Source: Neocallimastix lanati (nom. inval.) (lineage: Eukaryota; Neocallimastigomycota; Neocallimastigomycetes; Neocallimastigales; Neocallimastigaceae). From it: 20,000 nt of DNA. A program made the position numbers and the translations under genes. The stretch covers positions 992,501 through 1,012,500 of the forward strand of contig JACVTC010000013.1 in NCBI GenBank assembly GCA_016946835.1. The letters are read 5' to 3'. The notes under the pieces are model-generated. The model worked only from the letters and a program-made list of their open reading frames with translations, did no database searches and was not told the DNA's origin. Positions 10,058 through 19,724 of the stretch are shown one piece after another (the first letter of the stretch is position 1; every line of letters starts with the position of its first letter).

Positions 10058-11081
10058 TTATATTATATTATTTAAATCAGTTAAACAATCAAACCACAAA
10101 TTAATAGTATTATTTCTATCACATTTAGTATCAATTAACTTGGTTTCAATATTTTTGTAGCGTTCAATTAAGACACTGATTTCATTAGCTTTATTTATTG
10201 CTCTTTTTTTTATTTTCTAAATTCCTCTTATTTTTCTTTGATAATCATAATATGGCAAATGTTCAAGTTCATTTAATTTATCTTTTAATTTATAATAAGA
10301 TGGTATTGTTAGAAATAAATTATTTAAATAACTATTGATTCTGCAATTATAATATTATTGTTACATATACTAGCTTTTTTTTTAATTTTTTAAATATTTT
10401 ATATATTTCTTGTTCTTTATTTTATAATATTGCAAAAGAAGTAGTGTAAAAACTATCTAATTCTTTAGCGTAAGTTCTTGTAATAAATATTTGATAACTA
10501 AATTTAGGGGCAATAAAAAATGTACCATCAACAAATATATCATCATTATATTCCTTAAATAATTTTACTTGAAAAGGAGATTGAAAAATTATTAAATTAA
10601 TATTTTTTGAATATCATAAAATTTTCACCTCACTTTGTTTTATAATATTCAGATTCATTAGAAATTTCAGTAAATGTTGTTACATTGGATGGTAGTTTTT
10701 ATTTAAATTTCTTGATATTTGGGATTTAATTGAATTATCTTCTGAACATATAAATCACATTTCCTTAGAAATTTTATTATATAGGGGTTTTATTTTTATA
10801 CCATGGAATTGAACTTTTTTTCAATTCCATCTTTAATTTTATGTTTCATTATAGATAGAGATACATCGTATTCTTTTTCAGGATGATTATGTGAACTATC
10901 ATATTTTAAGATTTCTTTCTTATCATTTAAAATAATAAAAGATTTACATTTATTTCTGTACATAAACTTTTGAATTATCTTTTCTTATATATGAAAAATT
11001 AAATTTATTTTTTTTATTAATAATAATTTATTTTTTTCCTTTGTTAGACTCACTTATATCGATAATAAGATTTTTTTCCAT
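10058..11081 (-). pseudogene. FLYWCH-MULE transposase relic with internal deletion
   Basis: On the minus strand a start codon at 11081-11079 opens MEKNLIIDISESNKGKK, followed by a stop. Next come FLYWCH-finger remains with CKSFIILNDKKEILK then DSSHNHPEKE (about 10880-10945), and then the N-terminal part of a MULE DDE transposase: NLIIFQSPFQVKLF, DDIFVDGTFFIAPKFSYQIF and YTTSFAIL (about 10435-10605). FVDGTF carries the first catalytic Asp. The frame is broken by several stops and shifts. The region with the second Asp and the Glu is gone: shortly after SFAIL the sequence jumps to a C-terminal tail (PYYDYQRKIRG...IETKLIDTKCDRNN...LWFDCL) ending at TAA 10060-10058. At about 1.0 kb it is much shorter than an intact element of this kind (usually over 500 codons). 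Inactive; family call is confident. Confidence 0.85.
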
Positions 11082-11196
11082 TTCTATATTTTTATAAATA
11101 TTTTTTAATTATATAATTAAAATTATTATATTAATTATCCAATATTATTCTAAATACTAATTTTGAAAAATTAGTTTTTCAATTATTTGTAAAAAA

Positions 11197-12570
11197 ATAA
11201 ATAAATAAATAAATAATGTAATAGTAAGTACAAGTATACAAAATAAAATAAAATAAAATAAAATAAAATAAAATAAAATAAAATAAAATAAAGTAAAATA
11301 AATAGTAGAAATATGAATATAAAGTACAGATTGAATAAAATAAAATAAATAGTAGAAATATGAATATAAAGTAGAGATTTAATAAAATAAAATAAAATAA
11401 AATAAAATAAAATAAAATAAAATAAAATAAAATAAAATAAAATAAAATAAAATAAAATAAAATAAAATAAAATAAAATAAAATAAAATAAAATAAAATAA
11501 AATAAAATAAAATAAAATAAAATAAAATAAAATAAATAGTAGAACTATGAATATAAAGTACAGATTGACTAAAATAAAATAAATAGTAGAACTATGAATA
11601 TAAAGTACAGATCTAATAAAATAAAATAAAATAAAATAAAATAAAATAAAATAAAATAAAATAAATAGTAGAATATTAAATATAAAGTACAGATTGAATA
11701 AAATAAAATAAAATAAAATTAAATAAATATTGAATGTAATAATATAAAAGTACAAGTAATAAAATAAAATAAAATAAATATTGAATATAATAATATAAAA
11801 GTACTAATATATAAAATAAAATAAATATTTATCATTATTTTTTATTAAAGAATATTAAAGACGATTTATTTTTAAAAATAAAATGTTTTATTTAATTATA
11901 TATGTTAGAAAGTAAAAAAATCATTTATATTTAATGAGATTATTAACAATCAATAATATTGTTTTATATATTAAATTACATCATCAATTGAATACAATAA
12001 AAATGTAAAAAAATTTCATTTCTAAAACATTGATCTGTAATATTCTTTAATAAAAAATTATTAGATATTTATTTTATTTTATTTTATTCAATCTGTACTT
12101 TATATTTATATTTCAACTATTTATTTTATTTTATTTTATTCAATCTGTACTTATATTTATATTCTATTATTTATTTTATTTTATTTTATTTTATTTTATT
12201 CAATCTGTACTTTATATTTAATATTCTACTATTTATTTTATTTTATTTTATTTTATTTTATTTTATTTTATTTTATTTTATTTTATTTTATTTTATTTTA
12301 TTTTATTTTATTTTATTAAATCTGTACTTTATATTCATAGTTCTACTATTTATTTTATTTTATTTTATTTTATTTTATTTTATTTTATTTTATTTTATTT
12401 TATTTTATTTTATTTTATTTTATTTTATTTTATTTTATTTTATTTTATTTTATTTTATTTTATTTTATTAAATCTGTACTTTATATTCATATTTCTACTA
12501 TTTATTTTATTTTATATACTTATTACATTCTTTGTTTATTTATTTATTTGTTTGTTTATTTATTTATACA
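11197..12570. mobile_element. Large foldback inverted repeat of (AAAAT)n with mirrored 36-base units
   Basis: The left arm (about 11197-11862) is (AAAAT)n interrupted by five copies of a unit like TAGTAGAAATATGAATATAA followed by AGTACAGATTGAAT, starting near 11302, 11347, 11533, 11581 and 11664. The right arm (about 12033-12570) is (ATTTT)n with five complementary units near 12089, 12139, 12200, 12316 and 12467. Sequence variants mirror each other: the 11664 unit (AATATTAAAT) matches 12200, 11581 (AACTATGAAT) matches 12316, and 11347 (AAATATGAAT, GATTTAAT) matches 12467. The innermost arm ends also match (TTTTTTATTAAAGAATATTA at 11837-11859 against 12038-12060), as do AATAAATAAATAA plus AATGTAATA at the outer ends. 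About 170 bases form the loop. This is the architecture of foldback transposons, or an inverted duplication of a satellite; no transposase is inside. Confidence 0.75.
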
Positions 12571-13149
12571 TTTATTTTTTTTTACATATAATTTTATTAA
12601 AATTTTTATGGCGTCAACAAAAAATTTTACAAGCCATTAAAAATAAATGGCGTATTGAAAATTTGTATTATAAAAATTGGCGAAATGAACCACATTCAAA
12701 AATATTTATAAAATTTTTAAATTTTAAATATAAAATATTATTAATTAGATTTTTGTGTATATATATTTTTATATGAAAATTTAATATTTATAAAAAAAAA
12801 TTTTTTTTGTTAAATATTTTTTTTTTAATTATAAACTTGAAATCAGTAATAAAATAAAAGTTTATAATATTAATACTATTTAATAATATATATATATATA
12901 AAGCAGTATGTATATGCATTTAGACTATGAAAAGAATACAATTCCATTGTTTTATTTATTAAAAACATTAAAATATTAATTGCATTATAAATGAAAAATA
13001 CATTATTAGAATATATTTGAAAACTGTTTAAAATAGTTTAAATGTAATATATTAAAGAATACTATGAAATTTTTAAGTAACTATGATATTTTAATGTGAA
13101 TTGCAATCACCCTACTATCAAAAAAAAAATAATTATATTAAAAGGAGAA
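12571..13149. other. Spacer with a G/C-richer island at 12605-12695
   Basis: The open frame at 12552-12776 begins in the foldback repeat. Its middle (KILQAIKNKWRIENLYYKNW) is less repetitive and contains three TGGCG words spaced by about 30-40 bases. I do not recognise it as a protein, and it may instead be a transposon end or a relic. The remainder is A/T-rich with no signal. Confidence 0.5.
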
Positions 13150-13425
13150 TTAACATTTGTAAAGTAGATAGTGTCCACTTAATTCTCTCTCAAAAGATTC
13201 AATTTCTATAGATTTGTTACTTAGAGAACTAATATTACTATATATGTTATATGAACTTGAAGGACTGGTAATAAAAGTTTTCTTTGTCATATCAGATAAA
13301 CGTTGTACTTCTTGGTTATGAAGGGTTTTTTATTATATTAGTCAAAAAATTAAAGTTACTAATGGATGATCAATGCCGTTTATTATTCGCTAAATTGGTA
13401 CAGAATATATTCTTTTATATAGACT
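13150..13425 (-). pseudogene. Unassigned small coding relic
   Basis: One minus-strand frame, open from 13329 down to TAA at 13152-13150, has non-repetitive protein-like composition: HNQEVQRLSDMTKKTFITSP, then NKSIEIESFERELSGHYLLY. Upstream, the same frame still reads like protein (KRIYSVPI, RIINGIDHPLVTLIF) but is broken by four stops (TAG, TGA, TAA, TAA) between 13330 and 13405, and no splice pattern removes them cleanly. The simplest view is a decayed gene fragment whose last 60 codons happen to be open; a terminal exon of a rearranged gene is possible. No family recognised. Confidence 0.45.
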
Positions 13426-13622
13426 AAATAAAAAATTTTTAAGTTATTAAATATAATTATATATATATTAAATTTTTATTTTTATAATCTTTAAAAGCAT
13501 GAAATGTATTGATATTTATTTATTTTGGAAATATATTATAAAACTATTAATAAATATTTTGAAGAATAAATGAGATCCTTTTTTTTGTCTTATTTTAATA
13601 ATACTATAATGATATTAAATGC

Positions 13623-13661
<39 letters not shown>

Positions 13662-13994
13662 ATATATAAACAAAATAATTCAAATAATATTCTTAAAAAA
13701 ACATTATGAATAGTCATAGATATTTTTTTTATAATATTTTTTAATAATATATAAGTAATGAAAGTTATACATTTTATATTAAAAAGCTACATATTAAAAC
13801 TCTGGAATCCTAGGAGTTTAGAAAATTTTTTAATATCTAATATTATATATATTAAATAATAAAATGTATTTCTATATTTATATGTATTGATAAATAAAAT
13901 TATATAAATGCAAAAATATTTTGTAAATATTATATTGATGTTGATTTATTAAGAATTTAAAATTTTTCATTTTCAAAAGTTAATAATTAATTAA
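13426..13994. other. A/T-rich spacer downstream of the 696-aa protein gene
   Basis: It contains a poly-A tract of about 38 bases (13623-13660) and otherwise plain A/T sequence. A short stem with AAACTC (13798-13803) and GAGTTT (13815-13820) around TGGAATCCTAG lies about 175 bases past the stop at 13995. It may be in the 3' UTR, with no assigned role. Confidence 0.6.
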
Positions 13995-16805
13995 TTATTC
14001 ATGTATTGCTTTTAAAATTTCATGATAAGATAGTGTTCTATTACTTAATTTGGATTTACATTTTAAATCTTTCTCTGATATATCATCAGTGGATTTATTA
14101 GAATTTATTATATTATTTGACTTATTTACAGTATAAGAATTACTCTTATAATATTGATTATGTTCTTTTTGTTTATTATTTGTTATATTTTTATAATTAT
14201 CAATAATATATAGTAACTCTTCTGGTGTAGCTGGCTCTTTTGTTTTAGGAAATATTCTTATTTTTTTAGATGATGATTTATATCTCAAATTGTTTACTAT
14301 TTTTTCATTTTCGTTATTGACATTGTCTTTTTTTACACTGTCTTCATTACTTTTATTGAATTCATCACCTTTAGAAATTTTTTCATTCTCATTAATTTCA
14401 CAATTATTATTATTATTATTATTAGAAATATCTTTACTCTCATTACTATTACAAATTTCATTTTCATTGTCCTTATTTTCCATAGTTTCTGATTTGCTAT
14501 CATCTTTATTATTTTCAGGGATGTTTTCAATCTCGTTTTCATCTAACATTTGATTTAATAGTTCTATCCTTAATTGATTCAGTGATGTAATATTTTTTTG
14601 AAATATATGTTGCACTATATCATTTGGAACTTCTCTGTGTATAATTTATATATGTGCAATACATATACATATGTTTAAAAAAAAGAATAAAAAATAATTA
14701 TTATATTTAATATTAATTATGTTAATATATAATATATATATATATTTTTCGAAAAATATAATTTACCCTTCATTTAATAAATCTATTAAATACAAATGTT
14801 CTTTATCTATATCTTGATAACCTAAAATATATTTTAATCTTCTTAATATAGTCTTTTTTTAGTTTTTTTTTTAGGAAAAAAAAATAGTTTTAATAATGAA
14901 ATATATTAAATAAAATAAAAATGATAATAAAGTACAAACAAATATAAACATAAAATATATAATTAACTAATATTTTATAAATTTTAGAATATAATACCTG
15001 TTCAATATTAAATTTTTCTTTATTTCTATGAACATTATGTCGTTGTATTAAAGATCTATATATTGCTGGTCGAGATAAAGCATTATATCCACTATTACTA
15101 CCACAGTAGATTCTTAAAGGTGCTAACTTTTTTTTCGTTTTTGACTTTGCGAATATTATTTTATTTTTATTCCAATCATGATTTAAATCATAAATTTTTT
15201 CATTCATATTATAAATTTTTTCGACTGCTTTTAATTCATGATTTGATTTTTTAAGTAGTTGGCTTTTTGTTACATTAGGAATATCCTTTTTTTCTGCACT
15301 CCTTTCTTTTATTTCAATTTTATCCTTTTTTCCTATGCTCCTTTCTTTAATGTTAATATTATCCTTTTTATCTTCAGTAGTAACTTTAGCATTTGAAGCC
15401 ATCTTTTTTATATTTTGGGGTCTATTTTCTAAATACTTTTGATATTCAATATATTTTTCTGGAAGGGAAATATGATTTCTTTTTTGACATAACTCATATA
15501 TTTGATCATCAGCGCCAGTATATTCAGGACCCGCTATATGAAAATTAGTATTATAGGTAACGCTTTGTCGATTAACTGTATTTCTTATTTTATCAATGTC
15601 ACTATTATACAAATATATTTCAGTAAGATTCAGTCGTTTTGGTTCATTTTTTTTCATTGTGATATATTTCTTTATATTATCCGTTTCGATTACTTTTTCC
15701 TTATATCTTTTCATATATTCTGAATTTGGATCATGAACTATTTTGTTAATTTTTTCTGATTCAGATTTCTTTAATTTTCCATTTGAATTTTCCATTATTG
15801 TATAGAGATTTATATTTTCAGGTATATTATAATTCTTATACTTTTTATCTAAATAGCATTTTTTTATTTCAATTTGTGATGCCTTTGGAAGCTTAGGATT
15901 TCTTTTTCTGTAAAAAAATATAAAAATTAGGAAATAATATTTATATATATTTTAAGTATAGATAGCATAATAAATATAAAAAATATATAATAATAATAAT
16001 AATAATAATAAAATAATAATAAAATAAAGTCTAAAAATCAAAATAAAACAAAAATCACTTTTTTCTTCTTAGTACCTTTCTGTATTTAATTGTTTAAAAA
16101 TTAATTTTTGTTTGAAGGATTCAATAGGATTTAAACCTTCTAATTCTTTTTCAACAAGATCATCGTGTATAATATTTTCTTTTGTCTTACTTATTCCTAT
16201 ATATTATAAATAATAGATTCACATGTATATATATAATATGTTTATTTTAATAAACATTATAAAAAAATGATTATTAAGTTTTTTTTAATAATAGAACAAT
16301 TATGATATTAACTTTCTCTATTTCTAAGAGTTCTATTGCTCATTGGAACAGACATAGGTCTTGATTTCTCTTTAACAACATCATATATTTCTGGTTTATA
16401 AATAACATTCTCATTATTTTTATTTTCGATTAATTCTGGCAACTCTATATATTAAATTTATATAATTTAAATAATCATTAAAATATTCCTATATAATTCA
16501 ATTTTTTTTTTTTAATAAAAAAGAAATATAATAATAATTTTGATTTTAAGTATTATTAATAATTAAAAAGTTTAAAAAATTAAAATAAAAAAAAAAAAGT
16601 TACCATTTTCACTTTTGATTTCTTGTGGTCTTCTTGGAATTGGAGGTAATGGTTCTGGCTCGTATTTCCTTTCTTTAATTTCTAAATCTTGTTCGTTTTC
16701 ACTTATATTTGAATCAGTTTCATATTCAAATGGTCCTGGCTCAAACTCATCTTCAAATGGTTCTGGCTCATAGGTTTTTTCAATTAGTTCTTCATTTTCA
16801 TTCAT
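13995..16805 (-). CDS. Hypothetical hydrophilic protein, 696 aa, six exons
   Basis: Exons are 16805-16604, 16444-16313, 16196-16076, 15907-14998, 14852-14767 and 14634-13995. Introns are GT-AG, phases agree, and the total of 2091 bases is 697 codons with the stop. I do not recognise a family. Visible parts: an acidic Glu/Pro N-terminus with YEPEP repeats and a proline stretch LPPIPRRP (about 12-58); a conserved-looking block GLNPIESFKQKLIF...RKRNPKLPK (about 132-160); a GPEYTGADDQIYELC stretch (278-292); LENRPQNIKKM (311-321); a short Lys/Glu repeat IKERSIGKKD / IKERSAEKKD (338-360); a Gly/Arg segment APLRIYCGSNSGYNALSRPA (about 416-435); LGYQDID...LLNEGEVPNDI (about 465-490); and an Asn/Glu/Lys-rich tail with a run of seven Asn (555-561). 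No signal peptide or membrane segment is seen. The gene is divergent from the VTI1 gene, about 1.25 kb away. Start choice: first in-frame ATG, at 16805. Exon model fairly sure; function unknown. Confidence 0.7.
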
Positions 16806-18062
16806 TTTCAATTAATTTTAATTATTATATTAAAATAAATACAAATTCTTTTTTCTATTTAAATATTATTAACTATTATTTCACTTTTAACTTTTTTTTT
16901 TTTTTTTTTTTTTTTTGTAATATTATGTTTCAAATGCTATATCTTCTAATCCTTGGATTATATAATTTTAATTCATATTCGATTTAATAAAGATATATAT
17001 ATATATCTTGTTGTTTCTTAATATTTGGAATATTAAAAATATTAATGAAACCAAAAAAAAAGTATACTGTTTAATTGATAGTTTTCTGATGTATACTAAT
17101 GATTTTTAATAATTTTCAATTTAAACTTATTATTTATAATAAAATATTAATATAAAAAAAATATAAAAAAAAAATAAAAAAAGGATTTATACTTTATGAA
17201 AAATTAAATTACATTATATATATTTAAACTATATCATATAATAATAATTATATTAAAGTTTTTATATCTTTTTTTTATTAATAGGTATTTTTAAACTAAA
17301 GTTAAAGATAGTACATAAAAAAAATCTTTAAATACAAAAAAAGAAAAAAGCTTATAAATAATTAAATATTGATAATTAAATTATTAAAAAAATATTTATA
17401 TATAAAAACTAAAAAAAATATATAAATATATATATATTATAAATATTTTATCTTTTTAATTTCTTATTCTTTAAAATTTTTATACATTAGAATTATTTGA
17501 TGTACGCATGTAGAAAAGGCACTTATTTGCAGGATTGTTATTAATTATTTAATTAATTAAAATATATCTGTCAAAAAGTTTATTAAAATTTTAAAAAAAA
17601 AAAAAATAAATAAAAAATTAATTAATAATTTTATTATTCCATTTATTTAATAATTCATTTAATTAATTAATTAATTAATTAATTAATTATTTATTTATTT
17701 ATTTATTTATTAAAATAGAATTTTGGTTATTATTAAAATATAAAAGTTATTAATAATTAAATTTTTAATAATTCAAAGAAAAAAAGAAAAAAAAAAGATT
17801 AAAATAATTTTTTTTTTATAAAATATAAAATAAAAAAAAAAAAAAAAAAAAAAAAAATAAAATAAAAAAATAATATAAAATAAAAAAATAATATAAAATA
17901 AAAAAAAGAAATAATAGTAAATAATATAAATAAAATTAATTTTATTTAAACAAAAACCAAAAATATAAAAATTTAAATATACCATAAACAATTTATAATA
18001 TCAAAATTACTATCAAAAAACTACTTTCATATATATAATATATAAATTAAAAAAAAAAAAAA
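16806..18062. promoter_or_regulatory. Divergent intergenic region between the 696-aa gene and VTI1
   Basis: About 1.26 kb of A/T-rich sequence must contain both promoters. It holds a poly-T tract (16893-16916), a (TTAA)n run followed by (TTTA)n at about 17660-17712, and a poly-A tract (17831-17857) preceding A-rich DNA. An A-only run directly precedes the VTI1 start at 18063. A small G/C-richer island at 17498-17540 is unexplained. The minus-strand frame at 17773-17991 is poly-A translated as Phe/Ile and is not a gene. Confidence 0.6.
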
Positions 18063-18527
18063 ATGACAGAATCAGATTCATTAATTTTCAACACTTATGA
18101 AAATGAATTTAATACTTTATCAACAGAAATTAATGATACCATTGAAAATAAATTAAAGAAATCTGTTGGGGGTTAATACATTTTATTTATTAAATATAAA
18201 CAAGTAGAAAAACTAAAAGAAAATAAAAAATAAAATAGAATAAAAAAAAAAAAAAAAGATAATAATAAAAATATAATAAAAATTAAATTTCATTTGAATT
18301 AACATTTCATATTATATCTTTATTATTTATATTTTTATTTCATTTTATAATATATATTATAATTTATAATTTATTATATTTTCAAATATTGTAAATATAG
18401 AAAAAAAGAAACAAATATTAAACCAATTAGAAAGAGAGTTAGATGAAGCAGATGAAATTGTATATATATATTAAGAAAAAAAAATTTAAAACAATTTAAT
18501 TTTATTTTATTATTATTATTATTATTA

Positions 18528-18588
<61 letters not shown>

Positions 18589-19065
18589 TATTAATACAAT
18601 ATAATATTTATATTTGATTAAAGGTAAGTCAAATGGATGTTGAAATAAGAAGTTTAGCTACTTCTACCAGAATTCAATTACAACCAAGGATAAAGCAGTA
18701 CAAATCAGAACTGGACGGTTTAAAAAAAAAATTAGTAAGTATTCAAATTAGAAATGAATATTCTTTTATTAACAATAATTATATTATTATTATTAGATAA
18801 ATTTTCAAAAAACATATATGGATATATAAATTTTAATAAATATTCTCTTTTATAAAATGAATAAAGAAAACAACATATAATGATGTTACTGAAGAAAGAC
18901 GTCAACTTTTGGGAGAAGATAGCAATAGAGATAATATTGACATTGAAATTGATGAATTAGATAATAGAAGTAAATTACAAAAAAATACCGAAAAATTAAT
19001 AAATTCAAGTAAACGTTTACAAAATGCACATAGAATGGCACTTGAAGCAGGTATTAAAAAAATAA

Positions 19066-19138
<73 letters not shown>

Positions 19139-19724
19139 GAAAAGAAGAATTAAAAATAAATTTCTTATATTTATATTTATATTAATTAAATTAATATATA
19201 AAGAACAAACCGGTGCCTCAACATTAAATTCATTATATGGTCAAAGACAACAATTAGAACATGCTCAAGATACAGTAAGTTTATATATATATATTGAATA
19301 TATATATATATATATATTTTTTTTTTTTTTAATATTCTTAGAGATTAGAGTATTAAACCTATATATAAATTGTTTATTAATAATATTAATATTCATTTTT
19401 ATTTTCTCGAAAATAGTTAAGAAGTGCAAATTCATTTCTTGATACAAGTACAAGATTATTGAAAGATATGCAAAGAAGGTAACTAAAATTAAATAAGCGT
19501 AGTTAATTAATAATAATATTATAATTTTCATAATATATCTGAATATTGAATATTAATTAAAATCTTTTATTTTTATTATTATTATTATTATTATTATCAT
19601 TTTTATTACAATAATAAATATTTATAAAATAAAAAGAATTAGAACAAATAAATTAATGGCATATTTAATCATATTAATACTAGTTATCCTTATTATATTA
19701 ACTATTTATATTAAATGGTTCTAA
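18063..19724 (+). CDS. VTI1: Qb-SNARE Vti1
   Basis: Exons are 18063-18171, 18401-18459, 18624-18734, 18867-19050, 19204-19274, 19417-19478 and 19637-19724. Introns are GT-AG, phases match, and 684 bases give 227 aa (yeast Vti1 217, human VTI1B 232). Vti1 is a tail-anchored SNARE that forms Q-SNARE bundles with different syntaxins in Golgi-endosome-vacuole fusion. Seen here: an N-terminal helical domain starting YENEFNTLSTEI (12-23) and continuing QLERELDEADEI (about 45-56), VSQMDVEIRSL, QPRIKQYKSELDGLKKKL (to 93); a SNARE motif from about 130 with NSSKRLQNAHRMALEAEQTG, then LYGQRQQLEHAQDTLRSANS and LLKDMQRR (to 199); and a C-terminal membrane anchor (about 205-224) ending KWF. The glutamine of the ionic layer probably lies in the GQRQQ stretch (168-171). 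No defect seen. Family assignment very confident. Confidence 0.95.
18460..18623 (+). repeat. VTI1 intron 2 with (TTA), poly-A and (TA) runs
   Basis: The intron contains (TTA)n at about 18508-18527, a poly-A run (about 18532-18558) and a (TA)n run of roughly 14 units (18559-18586) before the acceptor TTAAAG. Confidence 0.8.
19051..19203 (+). repeat. VTI1 intron 4 with (AAT)n microsatellite
   Basis: A nearly perfect AAT/ATA trinucleotide run of about 22 units occupies about 19066-19135 between donor GTATTA and acceptor TATAAAG. It is likely to vary in length between isolates. Confidence 0.85.

Noticed and set aside
11183-11755. 190-codon open frame on the minus strand rich in Phe, Ile, Leu and Tyr
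   Set aside because: It is the (AAAAT)n foldback arm translated; a 5-base repeat without a stop codon gives a long open frame by itself.
12552-12776. 74-codon plus frame containing KILQAIKNKWRIENLYYKNW
   Set aside because: Its first third is repeat DNA and no family is recognised; it is kept only as a spacer note and a possible transposon end.
14290-14553. Frames opposite or out of phase with the Asn/Glu-rich last exon of the 696-aa gene (also 14333-14542, 15063-15254, 15502-15723)
   Set aside because: They are shadows of the real minus-strand exons; their Leu/Ser or Met/Lys composition is what complementary A/T-rich codons give.
16709-16987. Plus-strand frame crossing exon 1 of the 696-aa gene
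   Set aside because: It overlaps a well-phased exon on the other strand and then runs into poly-T.
17773-17991. 72-codon minus-strand Phe/Ile frame
   Set aside because: Composition artefact of the poly-A region upstream of VTI1.
19265-19531. 88-codon minus-strand frame
   Set aside because: It lies across VTI1 exons 5 and 6 and their introns; the plus-strand SNARE exons explain the sequence.
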